Assembly (NCBI RefSeq): GCF_002916655.1
Contig: NZ_PPSM01000022.1
Span: 1 to 41,227, forward strand
Direction of reading: 5' to 3'
DNA from: Novosphingobium sp. HII-3
Lineage (GTDB): Bacteria; Pseudomonadota; Alphaproteobacteria; Sphingomonadales; Sphingomonadaceae
DNA: 41,227 bases
This document shows, in pieces, positions 32,101 through 39,599 of the stretch. The position numbers were made by a program, and so were the translations under genes. Within the stretch, counting starts at the first letter, position 1. Every line of letters begins with the position of its first letter. The notes beneath the pieces were generated by a model, which ran no database searches, was not told the origin of the DNA, and saw only the letters and a program-made list of their open reading frames with translations.

Positions 32101-35100
32101 CGACGCCTCCCTCGGCACGATTGTGCCGGGTAGCTGGCTGGTGCTTGAGGCGGACGTGGAGTTTCTGGCTGGCAGCGGGGCCGGTTCGGGCCTGCTCCTG
32201 CAGTTCACAGGCGCGCAGGGAGAGTTCCGAGGCGAGGTTTCTATCCCTCTCGTCCTGCCTGCCCTCGGTCGCCGCTACAAGTTCGAGAAGATCGTACAGG
32301 CTCCCGATTATGCTGGTGCGCCGGTCGCGCTTAACGGCCATATCTACGCGATGGGCTCTTGGACCGGGTTCGGCGAACTCGTCTATAAGCGCCTGCGTTG
32401 GCATCGCGCTTCGGTGCGCTACGCCACGCCCGATGAAATCGAACTCAACCGGCCGCTTGGCCTGAAGGCGCAGGTCACGCAGACGGCAACGGCCCTGTCG
32501 AGCGTCGAGGGCACGCTTGCGCAGCTTGGCAACACCGTCAGCGCGCAGGGTGCCTCGGTCAGTCAGCTGTCGAGCGCCATGGCAACCGCTCAGGGGGACA
32601 TCGGCACTCTCTCTCAGACGGTGAGCGCGCACGGGGCGTCGATCTCCACCCTTGACCAGTCGGTCAGCACGCTCGGACAGAATGCTTCCAACCTCGCCAA
32701 GCGCACCTCGATCATCGAAGCGACGGCCATTGGCGATAATGGCATGTTGCTCAACGGCAACTTCGAAACCGACCTCACCGGCTGGGATATTTTCAATATC
32801 AGTTGGGTGCCAGGGGACTATGGCATTGGCGGCTTGGCGCATGCCCCAGATAATCTGCGCGGCGAAGTCACTTACAGTTCCTACCTTCCGGTCTACCCCG
32901 AGACGCGCAGTTACAAGCTGTCTTTGCGGTTCGCCTCGCGCGGGTATGGCCTCATCCATTACGCAGGGCTTCGGTGCTTCGGTGCTGACAAAACCCATAT
33001 CGGCAACGTCTACATGCCGGGCGTCGCGGGGCAGCAGCAGACTTACGACTGGCATCTGCGCGAACAGGTATTCAGCGGGGTTCAGGATTACGGCCCAGCG
33101 CCGATCTTCGTAGTTGGAACGAAGTTCCCGGTGGGTTGTCGGTTCGTGCAGCCACTCTTCTACGGCAACTACAACGCCACGCCGGGCTACGCCGATCTCG
33201 ATTATATCCGCTTCGTCGACGCCTCCGATTTCGTTGCGAACGATGCGCGCATAACGCAAACGGCGCTGGCGCTTTCCACGGCGACCACCGACCTCGCCAG
33301 TCTCTCGCAAACCGTCAGCGCGCAGGGCGTGTCTGTGTCCCAGCTGTCGCAGGCGATGGTGACCGCGCAGGCCCAGCTCGGCACGCTTGAAAGCACCGTC
33401 GCGACACAGGGCGTATCGGTGAGCCAGCTGTCGAGCGCCATGTCGACGGCTCAGGCGGACATCGGCACCCTCAAGACGCAAGTGACCGCAGGCGGCGGCA
33501 ACCTGCTGGAGAACACGGAGTTCTCGGGCGACTTCACGCCTTGGTACCTCGATTACCACAACATCCCCGCCAGCGATCTCTGGTTTGGTTTGAACCCCGC
33601 GGGGTCGCCTTATACCGTTCCCGGCGCCGACGCGCTCGGCGTCCGCCAGATCGGTAGTGTCGGCTCCGAGGGGCTCTCCTACGCCCGATGGGGGCATAAC
33701 AAGGTGCCCGTTGAAGGAGGCAAATGGTATGAGGCGTCGTGCTGGATGGCCTCCCATCGCGCGAATACCATTATTGTCGTCGTATGGACTAATGAGGCGG
33801 GCGAATACCTCGGCGAGATCAACACCGGCGCTTTCATGCATCAAGGGGGCGGCACCTCCCTTGGCGCATTCTACCGCGCGGTGTGCAAGGGGCAGGCGCC
33901 ACTCGCCGCCACCCGTGCGCTCTTCATTCTGCAAAAATACGGGACGCTCCCCGGCTATGACGACAGCTATGCGTGGTTCATCCGCCCGCAACTGCGCGAG
34001 ACAACACAAGACGCGGTTTCGCCGCTGCCGTATTCGCCCGGGTCCATGCGCGCGGTCGTCAATCAGCAGTTCTCGGCCGTGTCCACGCTGCAGTCCACGT
34101 CCGCCAGCATGGCGACGACGCTCTCGGCGCATGACGCATCAATCGCACAGAACGCCACGGCAATCTCGTCAGCGGCGGGCCGGGTGGCGACGTTGGAAAG
34201 CACTGTCGGCACCCAAGGTGTGTCGGTCAGCCAGCTGTCGCAGGCGATGGCTACCGCGCAGGGCGACATTGCTACCCTTTCGCAGACCGTCTCGGCTCAG
34301 GGTGTGACCGTCAGCCAGCACTCGCAGGCCATCTCGGCTGTTCAGGGCGATGTTACGACATTGTTCGGCCGATATGCCGTGGGCGTGGATGCTGGTGGGC
34401 GCTGGACCGGCTTGGAGGTCTATGGGACGCCGACCGGTGGCGGAATTGATCTTCATGCCGATTATTTACGCATCAGCCGACCGGGCGGTGGAGCACGCAC
34501 GGAATACTCCGGCGGCGTATGGCGGGTCTATGCGGGATCGGTCATGTCCGCCTGGGGAGCGGGCTTCGGGTCCAGTAGCCAGTTCGTGCGATGGTTTGGC
34601 CCTGCGGTTGCCACCTTGGCCGAGTGCACAGAAGGTAACGCGATCTCCTACGAACGCCTCGACGGTAACGCCTACTTCGGTGGCGCGCTCTCGACTGGCC
34701 AGTTCCGCAACTCGATCACAGGCTCTCTCACGAGCGATCCGGCTGATACGGACCTCGGCCCCTTCGGCACCAACGGCAACTTCAAGACGGTCAACGTCAG
34801 CGGGTTCTTCCGCCAGGTGCAGGGCGGCTTCAGCTCCGGCCCCACGCGCAACGGCGGGGCGGCCACGCCATCCTTCCGCCTCACGCTGTTCCGGAGCCGC
34901 GACGGGGTCAACTGGACGCAGCTCCAGCAGCAGACCTTCAACGGCACATACGAGATCACGCCTGCGGAGCCGGGAACACCCGGCTCTTACGCGGTCGATG
35001 CAAGCGGCGCGTTCACGTACGTGGACCAGGGCGCGGGCGGCACTCAGCCGGTCTACTACAGGGCCCGCATCGACCAGCGGGCCATGCCCACCTTTGGTGG

Positions 35101-35161
35101 CTCCTCCACCCAGCAAATCCAGCTCACCCAGCGGGCCACAATCGTGAGCACCGAGGGCTGA
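29144..35161 (+). CDS. Giant modular tail tip/fibre protein, probable receptor-binding protein
   Basis: This 2005-aa protein starts by ATGA overlap with the tape measure. The N-terminus has two copies of one domain (about 10-120 and 305-410): ISIVDYSRRVTDDFGVTTVV versus AGITDYSRKEADEFGEVQVV, each followed by RATPAxW and GFxKxF words. From about 450 on, coiled-coil segments built from SQTVSAQGVSVSQLSQAM-like repeats alternate with four beta-sandwich modules (about 657-830, 925-1100, 1199-1361, 1450-1639). Modules 1 and 4 are clear paralogues (GGGNLLxNTxF .. YDDSYAWF). The C-terminal part begins LFGRYAVGVDAGGRWTG. It appears to replace the several baseplate genes usually found here. Confidence 0.85.
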   Translation: MKVVLDDGRTIVLGETEATPTISIVDYSRRVTDDFGVTTVVERGFARRMAVRLVVPFGQADALQRTLADLRATPAQWVADDRFEWLNFRGFYKDFEIDLSVPPVSYCTLTVEGLAETEPVADAGGDPAPGGDASTLQLLQPVEIQGAGLVASSVAENDYPEWSASTTYALGARVIKAATHRIYESAAAGNTGNDPVGVSGKWIDVGPTKRWAMFDQALGSVTSAAGSISVTLAAGDLNAVALLDVKGGAVRVQTAGYDRTMAPNAAGTVTFLDLPTTANQVTVTVTGNGQVEIGTLLIGTLLGLGSTIEAPKAGITDYSRKEADEFGEVQVVERAWAKRMSVQAMLRADALDVVASRIAGVRATPALWIGKEGMETLTAYGFFKEFSIEVGATVSKLTLSVEGMSTAGKVEPLGSLVNWDDIADPNGAKPQDNATVGAPVGTPVAGVPAEQVVGKIEDAETALAAAQVNISQIQTDAAATRAALEGEIGELGQQAEQTILDVQANAAALAAQASTLAAHDSAIGQNQQALQSQAGTLAAQAATLLAHGADIGQAQADIVAAGGRMTTVEQTLGQQGATISSVSQTVDNAVGRLSSVETTLSAQGATVSLHASAISTAQQDIAGLRIDVASNGAAISQTASTVSGLGVSVANLAQTVTAGGGNLLDNTDFASSETLPWLAESWQIPAANFTAGLNAAGDAWHPIGINALSMRQFGPASDPSGYVRWRQTVQVQPGKWYEGSVWFAAHRAQVVLILAFYDRAGAYLSEASVAGVHESGGTDLALFRRIHAKAQAPSSARSAILYLSKLNTSPGYDDSYAWFLQPQVAETLEDTVGPVPFAPGRNKAVADIHGSAISTAQGALATLENTVSTQGATVSGLSSAMTSAQGSLAQLASDVSANGASISSLQSAVTGIDGQMASTVTSLSAEPNAINRNGRFADWPQSAPMPNKWVTWAGSSYRAAGLSSQWAVEMDCLEGFQSGIMSRSIDDASLGTIVPGSWLVLEADVEFLAGSGAGSGLLLQFTGAQGEFRGEVSIPLVLPALGRRYKFEKIVQAPDYAGAPVALNGHIYAMGSWTGFGELVYKRLRWHRASVRYATPDEIELNRPLGLKAQVTQTATALSSVEGTLAQLGNTVSAQGASVSQLSSAMATAQGDIGTLSQTVSAHGASISTLDQSVSTLGQNASNLAKRTSIIEATAIGDNGMLLNGNFETDLTGWDIFNISWVPGDYGIGGLAHAPDNLRGEVTYSSYLPVYPETRSYKLSLRFASRGYGLIHYAGLRCFGADKTHIGNVYMPGVAGQQQTYDWHLREQVFSGVQDYGPAPIFVVGTKFPVGCRFVQPLFYGNYNATPGYADLDYIRFVDASDFVANDARITQTALALSTATTDLASLSQTVSAQGVSVSQLSQAMVTAQAQLGTLESTVATQGVSVSQLSSAMSTAQADIGTLKTQVTAGGGNLLENTEFSGDFTPWYLDYHNIPASDLWFGLNPAGSPYTVPGADALGVRQIGSVGSEGLSYARWGHNKVPVEGGKWYEASCWMASHRANTIIVVVWTNEAGEYLGEINTGAFMHQGGGTSLGAFYRAVCKGQAPLAATRALFILQKYGTLPGYDDSYAWFIRPQLRETTQDAVSPLPYSPGSMRAVVNQQFSAVSTLQSTSASMATTLSAHDASIAQNATAISSAAGRVATLESTVGTQGVSVSQLSQAMATAQGDIATLSQTVSAQGVTVSQHSQAISAVQGDVTTLFGRYAVGVDAGGRWTGLEVYGTPTGGGIDLHADYLRISRPGGGARTEYSGGVWRVYAGSVMSAWGAGFGSSSQFVRWFGPAVATLAECTEGNAISYERLDGNAYFGGALSTGQFRNSITGSLTSDPADTDLGPFGTNGNFKTVNVSGFFRQVQGGFSSGPTRNGGAATPSFRLTLFRSRDGVNWTQLQQQTFNGTYEITPAEPGTPGSYAVDASGAFTYVDQGAGGTQPVYYRARIDQRAMPTFGGSSTQQIQLTQRATIVSTEG

Positions 35162-35194
35162 GCCCTCCAATCCCTCTCTGAAAAAGGAAATACC

Positions 35195-35656
35195 ATGCTG
35201 CACCTGAAGACAGCCGCCGGCGAGCGGTTGGAGATCCCTGCTGCCTGCATCATCGCCGTGATGAAGCCCTGCGATGGGGTGAACCCCTGCGCGATCATCG
35301 CCGACGTCGGCATGGGGCCGCAGGTCGACCAGCTGTCCGACCAGTACGGCTTCGTGAAGAAGGCCGTGGCGGACAGTGCGGCGATCGTAAACCCGATTGA
35401 GTTGCGCCTGGTCGAGCCTGTCCAGCCCGCCGAGGGCGGCGATGCCGCTCCAGTCATGGCCGAGGGCCGCATGTTCCTGGCCCGCTCTCAGATCACGAGC
35501 CGGCGCGAGGTCCTCGGCGATGCCAATGGCATCCGCGCGCGGCTGACCGTCCAGCTGCTCGGCCGCCCCATGGCGATCAACGTCGCCGACACGCTCGACG
35601 AGCTCGATGGCATCGTGCCTGCCCCCGCATCCACTGCTGCAACCGAAGGAAAGTGA
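35195..35656 (+). CDS. Hypothetical late protein
   Basis: This 153-aa protein of unknown function has AAAAAGGAAA upstream of its ATG. The middle (VDQLSDQYGFVKKAVADSAA, LVEPVQPAEGGDAAPVMAEG) suggests a small mixed fold. It lies just after the tail fibre and may be a fibre chaperone or minor tail part. Nothing in its sequence decides this. Confidence 0.65.
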   Translation: MLHLKTAAGERLEIPAACIIAVMKPCDGVNPCAIIADVGMGPQVDQLSDQYGFVKKAVADSAAIVNPIELRLVEPVQPAEGGDAAPVMAEGRMFLARSQITSRREVLGDANGIRARLTVQLLGRPMAINVADTLDELDGIVPAPASTAATEGK

Positions 35657-35658
35657 CG

Positions 35659-35961
35659 ATGACCGAACAGACTACGCCCACCGCTGCCCAGCTGCTGGCC
35701 CAGCGCAACGAACTCGACAAGCAGATTGCCGTCGCCAACCTCAACGGCCTCAAGGCGGTGCAGGCCGCGCTAAAAGCCGGGAAGGTCGCAACGCTCGCTG
35801 CCGACCTTGAAGCGCTGCTTCCCCAGCTGGCGCCGGAAAACACCATGGGAACGCCCCATCATCAGGCAAACTGCGTCATTACCACCGTACGCGGGGTAAC
35901 CCAGTTCTTCGATCGCGAGGTCGAGCGTGTCGAGGCGCTGGTGGCGGCTCAGAGCGCCTGA
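35659..35961 (+). CDS. Hypothetical late protein
   Basis: This 100-aa protein starts MTEQTTPTAAQLLAQRNELD, with AAGGAAA 7 nt upstream; the GTG two codons earlier is less likely. The N-terminal half is an Ala/Leu-rich helix (LDKQIAVANLNGLKAVQAAL), the rest mixed. Function unknown. It follows its neighbour by two bases in the same operon. Confidence 0.6.
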   Translation: MTEQTTPTAAQLLAQRNELDKQIAVANLNGLKAVQAALKAGKVATLAADLEALLPQLAPENTMGTPHHQANCVITTVRGVTQFFDREVERVEALVAAQSA

Positions 35962-35962
35962 G

Positions 35963-36403
35963 ATGATCTTCCTGCGCTTCCCGTCGCACTTCCCGGTCCG
36001 GGCGACTGAGTGGATGCTGGCGGGCATGAAGACGACGATGGGGATCGGCTTTCTCTCGCCGATCCCTTTCTTCGACAACCCCGCCATGCGCGGGCTTGCT
36101 GCCATCGGCAGCCAGGAGTCGTGGGGCATCGTCGCCTTCGTGGCGGGAGTGGTCCACCTCACCATGCTCTACATCAACGGCACCTGGCGCCGGAGCCCGC
36201 ACTGGCGCGGTGCCTGCTCGCTGTTCGGCATGATGTTCTGGGTGCAGATCCTGATCGGGTTCGCAGGCTCGCCGGTCGCTACGTCTGCATGGCTCATGTA
36301 CCCGTGGCTGATCATCTTCAGCGCGCGCAACGTCTGGGTTGCCTGGACAGACGCGCGCCTCTCCGACGAAAAAGCAAAGGTAGAATACGGTGGGGGCAGG
36401 TGA
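35963..36403 (+). CDS. Polytopic membrane protein of lysis region
   Basis: This 146-aa protein starts MIFLRFPSHFPVRATEWMLA. Three to four hydrophobic spans are visible: AGMKTTMGIGFLSPIPFF, WGIVAFVAGVVHLTMLYI, GMMFWVQILIGFAGSPVA and SAWLMYPWLIIFSARNVW. It starts one base after the previous stop. A holin-like or envelope role is plausible by position, but another holin candidate lies downstream. Confidence 0.7.
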   Translation: MIFLRFPSHFPVRATEWMLAGMKTTMGIGFLSPIPFFDNPAMRGLAAIGSQESWGIVAFVAGVVHLTMLYINGTWRRSPHWRGACSLFGMMFWVQILIGFAGSPVATSAWLMYPWLIIFSARNVWVAWTDARLSDEKAKVEYGGGR

Positions 36404-36695
36404 GGCGGCTACGGCCACGGAATGGGCTCCGCTAGCCGGATCCTTTGTCGGCGGGATCGTGGTTGCGGTCATCGCCTACTTCAAGAAACCCAAGGAAGCC
36501 GACACCGGCAAGGACGTGGCGGTTGTCTCCGCGTCGCTGTTCTCTGATCGGCAACTCATCATGGACCTCCTGGCCGCTCTGCGCGGCGTCCAGCGCACGC
36601 TCGAAACCACGAACGAGCTGATGGAGGACGATGCCCGTCATCGGGAGATCGAGCGGGCTGTGCAGGACGCCCTCGCTCACAGACGAAAGGAATGA
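36390..36695 (+). CDS. Single-span membrane protein with coiled-coil tail
   Basis: This 101-aa protein has a GTG start 14 bases inside the previous gene. One membrane span (APLAGSFVGGIVVAVIAYF) is followed by KKPKE and then a charged helix (LLAALRGVQRTLETTNELME). Its topology resembles small lysis-cassette proteins such as spanin or holin partners, but no spanin lipobox is seen. Its stop overlaps the next ORF's first ATG. Confidence 0.7.
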   Translation: MGAGEAATATEWAPLAGSFVGGIVVAVIAYFKKPKEADTGKDVAVVSASLFSDRQLIMDLLAALRGVQRTLETTNELMEDDARHREIERAVQDALAHRRKE

Positions 36696-36697
36696 TC

Positions 36698-37378
36698 ATG
36701 GATCTCAAAAAAGCGATCCAGAAGCACGTCGGCGTTCCGGCTGACGGGATCTTTGGCCCTCAGACAATCAAGGCCATCGCCAAGGCCTTCGGTATCAGCG
36801 AGGCCGTTTACACCCTCAAGGATCCGGGTGCGTTCTTCGCGTCGGTCCGGAAGATCACCGGTCCGCTGAACACGACGCAGGTAGAGACGATCAATGGCCT
36901 CCTGACCTCGGCCGCGCACTGGCCGCTCGGGTGGATGGCCTACGGACTGGCCACCGCCTGGCACGAGGCGCGCCTGATGCCGATCGAAGAGATCGGCAAG
37001 GGCAAGGGCAAGCCGTACGGGCGCATCGGCAAGCATGGACAGGCCCCGTACGGCCGTGGTCTGGTCCAGCTCACCCATGACGTAAACTACGAGTGGGCCG
37101 ACGAGGCTGTTGCCGAAGCGGGCTTGCTCCCGCGCGGCGCCATCCTCGCCGACTTCTCGCTCGTGATGCGGCCCGACATCGCCGCCTTCATCCTCGTGAA
37201 GGGCATGGAGACGGGTGCGTTCACCGGCAAGGGCCTCGCTGATGACATCGGCCCACGCGGCACGGTGGAGGAGTTCACCCGGGGGCGGCGCACCATCAAC
37301 GGGACAGACCGCGCCGCGCTGATCGCGGGTTATGCCGTCCAGTTCCAGGACGCGCTTGTGTCGGGAGGTTATGCATGA
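36698..37378 (+). CDS. Endolysin, peptidoglycan-binding plus GH19-like domain
   Basis: This 226-aa enzyme has an N-terminal peptidoglycan-binding motif (VGVPADGIFGPQTIKAIAKA). A lysozyme/chitinase-like domain follows, with ATAWHEAR (candidate catalytic Glu near residue 91) and PYGRGLVQLTHDVNY, the hallmark of GH19-like endolysins. The ATG at 36698 has AAAGGA at proper spacing; the ATG at 36692 is too close to it. There is no signal peptide, so a holin is needed. It cleaves the cell wall at the end of the lytic cycle. Confidence 0.85.
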   Translation: MDLKKAIQKHVGVPADGIFGPQTIKAIAKAFGISEAVYTLKDPGAFFASVRKITGPLNTTQVETINGLLTSAAHWPLGWMAYGLATAWHEARLMPIEEIGKGKGKPYGRIGKHGQAPYGRGLVQLTHDVNYEWADEAVAEAGLLPRGAILADFSLVMRPDIAAFILVKGMETGAFTGKGLADDIGPRGTVEEFTRGRRTINGTDRAALIAGYAVQFQDALVSGGYA

Positions 37379-37743
37379 CCCTGTTGGAATTCCTCGACCG
37401 CATCGGTGAGCGCCGCGCCAATCGACCGCCCCGGCCGCCGCGCGACATCCGCCAGCTGATCGGCTTCGCCTTCATGGCCGGATACTACCTGATGGTCTGG
37501 AGCTTTGCCCGCAGCGCGGTTCCCGGCGCAAACAAGGATCTCATCCGCGACGCCATGCTGACCCTGGGACCGGCGGTCGGCCTGATCGTCGGCGCCATGT
37601 TCCGGTCGGATGCCAAGGAGGAGCAGGCCGCCGTCAACACGGGTGAGGCGTTCCGGGCTGTGACCGCTGCCGCCAAGGCTGGAGCCGGTACGGAAGCGCT
37701 GAGCGAAGGCGACACAGTGCGATTGGAGCGGGACCAGCGTTGA
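37375..37743 (+). CDS. Holin-like two-span membrane protein
   Basis: This 122-aa protein overlaps the endolysin stop by ATGA. Two hydrophobic spans are seen (IRQLIGFAFMAGYYLMVWSF and MLTLGPAVGLIVGAMF), with basic residues before the first and a charged tail after the second. Small two-span protein plus endolysin neighbour indicates a class II holin or a related envelope protein. Confidence 0.65.
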   Translation: MTLLEFLDRIGERRANRPPRPPRDIRQLIGFAFMAGYYLMVWSFARSAVPGANKDLIRDAMLTLGPAVGLIVGAMFRSDAKEEQAAVNTGEAFRAVTAAAKAGAGTEALSEGDTVRLERDQR

Positions 37744-37838
37744 GAACTCTTCGTGCCGCAGCCTCCGCAGAATCTCACATCACGATTTGCAGGGCAAGTC
37801 GCTCGTTCCTCATTGAGACGAACGTTCCCGCAGAAGCC

Positions 37839-37863
37839 AGTGACGACGAAATTCGTCGTCACT
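37839..37863. repeat. Perfect 12-bp-arm palindrome
   Basis: AGTGACGACGAA (37839-37850) and TTCGTCGTCACT (37852-37863) are perfect reverse complements around one A. A one-base centre disfavours an RNA hairpin and favours a dimeric protein site or a cruciform-prone element. Confidence 0.6.
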
Positions 37864-37999
37864 CCCGCAACCATTCAAGAACACGTCCGCTCTCCTGCGC
37901 CCCTTGCGGCGCCGGCCGAGCGGGGGTGCCGTGCGCTAACACGGCAACCGACGGGCATCTTGCCGGACCCCGTCACGCGCGGCTGGCCTAGCCGCAAAC

Positions 38000-38025
38000 G
38001 CCCCGCACCCGTCGACGGGCGGGGC
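38000..38025 (+). other. GC-rich hairpin upstream of methyltransferase
   Basis: GCCCCG (38000-38005) pairs with CGGGGC (38020-38025), and inside it CCCGTC (38008-38013) pairs with GACGGG (38014-38019), with a CA bulge. It lacks a T-run. It could limit translation or processing of the methyltransferase message. Confidence 0.45.
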
Positions 38026-38045
38026 TCTCGTGAGCGAAAATCTCT

Positions 38046-38852
38046 ATGGAGTCGAATCTTGTTTCTGTTCAGCCGGTCTCGCCGGCTGCACCTTACATCG
38101 GCGGGAAGCGCAATCTGGCGGCCCGCCTGGTAGCCCAGATCGCCAAAATCCCGCACAAAACTTATGTTGAGCCGTTCGTCGGTATGGGCGGAATTTTCCT
38201 GCGGCGCGAACACAAGCCGAAGGCCGAGGTCATCAATGACATCTCGGGCGACGTAGCGAACCTCTTCCGCATCCTGCAGCGGCATTACCCGCAGTTCATG
38301 GACGTGCTTCGGTGGCAGGTCACCAGCCGGGCGGAGTTCTGCAGGCTGTCGGCCATGGATGCGAATACCTTGACAGACCTAGAGCGCGCCGCGCGCTTCC
38401 TCTACCTCCAGCGCCTCGCGTTCGGCGGAAAGGTGAGCGGCCGCAGCTTCGGCGTGGACCGGCGTTCACCCGGTCGCTTTGACGTGACGAAGCTAGAGCC
38501 GGTGCTTGCAGAGATCCATGAGCGCCTAGCGGGCGTGGTGATCGAGCAGTTGCCCTATGGCGATCTCATCCGGCGCTACGATGGCCCCGATGTGCTGTTC
38601 TACCTCGATCCACCCTATGTCGGCTGCGAGACAGACTATGGCGATGGGTTCCAGCCGAACGATTTTCGTGCGCTTGCTGAGCAACTATCCGGAATTTCCG
38701 GGCGGTTCGTGCTGTCGATCAACGACACGCCGCTGGCGCGCGAGGTCTTCGGCCGGTTTTCGTTCGATGAGGTGACGACCACGTACACGATTGCCACCGC
38801 CTCCAGCGGGGCTGGCAAGCGGGCAGGGGAGCTGATCGTCACGAACTGCTGA
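38046..38852 (+). CDS. DNA adenine N6-methyltransferase (Dam/D12 class)
   Basis: This 268-aa enzyme transfers methyl groups from S-adenosylmethionine to adenine in DNA. Motifs of the D12 class are present: PYIGGKRNLAARL (about residues 16-28), the SAM-binding VEPFVGMGGIFL (about 41-52), and catalytic DPPY (about 188-191). GAGKRAGELIVTN near the end is also typical. There is no restriction partner nearby, so it is solitary; such enzymes often protect phage DNA from host restriction. Last gene of the late operon. Confidence 0.92.
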   Translation: MESNLVSVQPVSPAAPYIGGKRNLAARLVAQIAKIPHKTYVEPFVGMGGIFLRREHKPKAEVINDISGDVANLFRILQRHYPQFMDVLRWQVTSRAEFCRLSAMDANTLTDLERAARFLYLQRLAFGGKVSGRSFGVDRRSPGRFDVTKLEPVLAEIHERLAGVVIEQLPYGDLIRRYDGPDVLFYLDPPYVGCETDYGDGFQPNDFRALAEQLSGISGRFVLSINDTPLAREVFGRFSFDEVTTTYTIATASSGAGKRAGELIVTNC

Positions 38853-38884
38853 AACTGTTCCGACGAATTTCGTTGGATCCTATG

Positions 38885-38916
38885 GGGCGCCAGGCTTCGG
38901 CCTCGGCGCCCTTTTT
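38885..38916 (+). terminator. Strong rho-independent terminator of late operon
   Basis: GGGCGCC (38885-38891) plus AGGC, a TTCG tetraloop (38896-38899), then GCCT, one bulged C and GGCGCCC (38905-38911), followed by TTTTT (38912-38916). The extended GC stem with UUCG loop and T-run is a textbook terminator. Confidence 0.92.
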
Positions 38917-38920
38917 CGTG

Positions 38921-38969
38921 TCTGCTTCGTCTCTTTTCCGGACGAAGCAGAGTTGAGCAGCACCTCAAC
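38921..38969. repeat. Two inverted repeats after terminator
   Basis: TCTGCTTCGTC (38921-38931) and GACGAAGCAGA (38941-38951) are perfect 11-bp arms with a 9-nt loop. GTTGAG/CTCAAC (38952-38957, 38964-38969) form a second hairpin. They lie between the late terminator and the accessory genes; the stretch 38970-39038 shows nothing else. Confidence 0.55.
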
Positions 38970-39038
38970 CAACTGCAAACGCTAGAGAAAATCGCAAAAT
39001 CGAAAGTTGAGAGCATCGCCCTTATTCATCTCGCTTAT

Positions 39039-39062
39039 CATGGGCTTACAATTAAGCCCATG
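39039..39062. repeat. 10-bp inverted repeat, possible minus-strand transcript end
   Basis: CATGGGCTTA (39039-39048) and TAAGCCCATG (39053-39062) are perfect arms around CAAT. It begins five bases beyond the stop of the minus-strand pair, so it may end or protect that transcript. No T-run follows on the minus strand. Confidence 0.5.
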
Positions 39063-39066
39063 AAGC

Positions 39067-39252
39067 TCACGCGGCCTTTGCCTCTACGACCTCTGTGATC
39101 ATTTCGACCGGAACTGCGAGAAACCACTCGCGCTGGCTCGCGTCCCAGGAGGCGAGTTCGAGATCGATCGCGTCCTCCATGGCCTCCTCTGCTGTTAAAC
39201 GCCAAGGGCTGCGGGGCTCCCGAAACGTGGCGATACGGTAGCGGACCTTCAC
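39067..39252 (-). CDS. Small conserved hypothetical protein
   Basis: This 61-aa protein starts at GTG (VKVRYRIATFREPRSPWRLT), two bases after the stop of its upstream partner, so translation is probably coupled. It resembles small proteins I associate with sphingomonad genomes, which share the IATFREPR-PWR opening and the LASWDASQREWFLAVPVEM middle. Function unknown. Confidence 0.6.
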   Translation of the reverse strand: MKVRYRIATFREPRSPWRLTAEEAMEDAIDLELASWDASQREWFLAVPVEMITEVVEAKAA

Positions 39253-39254
39253 CG

Positions 39255-39524
39255 TCAGTAGCTCGCCCAGTCGAGTTCAGCATCGTCCACGGCCTCGAAC
39301 ATTTCCGGATCCGCGCCAGTGTCGCCCAGACGCTTGCGGACTGCCGTTGGGTCTCCGTTCCGCGGGAAACCGCGATCCGACTTCGCGATGGTGGCAAGCT
39401 GGCCAAGGAAGCCGCCTCGGTGTGTCTGCTCAAGAACCCAACGGCCGAACGGCACCGGCTCATCCGGAGCGTCGCTGACGTTGATGCGGAAGTCGGAGGC
39501 ATCATGCCGCTGAAGGCTACCCAT
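39255..39524 (-). CDS. YozE SAM-like domain protein
   Basis: This 89-aa protein starts MGSLQRHDASDFRINVSDAP with GAGGA 8-9 nt upstream; an in-frame TTG two codons earlier is less likely. The fold signature is FGRWVLEQTHRGGFLGQLAT, AKSDRGFPRNGDPTAVRKRL and the end AELDWASY, matching YozE-type sterile-alpha-motif-like proteins. Function of the family is unclear. It is divergent from the HIRAN gene across the LexA-box region. Confidence 0.6.
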   Translation of the reverse strand: MGSLQRHDASDFRINVSDAPDEPVPFGRWVLEQTHRGGFLGQLATIAKSDRGFPRNGDPTAVRKRLGDTGADPEMFEAVDDAELDWASY

Positions 39525-39567
39525 CGTCAAAATCCTCTATGCGAATCAGGATACGTTCCTGTATTCT

Positions 39568-39582
39568 GTTCTCTTTACGTTC
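39568..39582 (+). promoter_or_regulatory. LexA (SOS) box
   Basis: GTTCTCTTTACGTTC is a perfect GTTC-N7-GTTC direct repeat, the LexA-binding consensus of alphaproteobacteria. It ends 17 bases before the HIRAN gene ATG, where it would overlap the transcription start, and precedes the Shine-Dalgarno AAGGGG. A further GTTC at 39555 has a spacing that does not fit. Confidence 0.7.
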
Positions 39583-39599
39583 TCATGTGAAGGGGCAAA

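Larger units (their letters stand above)
37744..38045. other. 302-nt intergenic region without a convincing gene
   Basis: Open frames here have no Shine-Dalgarno and odd composition. The region holds a perfect 12-bp-arm palindrome (37839-37863) and a GC-rich hairpin (38000-38025) just before the methyltransferase gene. No T-run is seen, so late transcription probably continues through it. Confidence 0.6.

Noticed and set aside
31862..34132. 756-aa minus-strand open frame
   Set aside because: Antisense to the tail fibre gene; its repeated words (RHGARQL, LRADG) are mirror images of the fibre's coiled-coil repeats.
37753..38133. 126-aa plus-strand frame after the holin-like gene
   Set aside because: GTG start without Shine-Dalgarno, odd composition, and it overlaps the methyltransferase start by 88 nt.
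39555..39571. Second LexA-like pair GTTC..GTTC
   Set aside because: The spacing between these two GTTC words is nine bases, not the seven needed.
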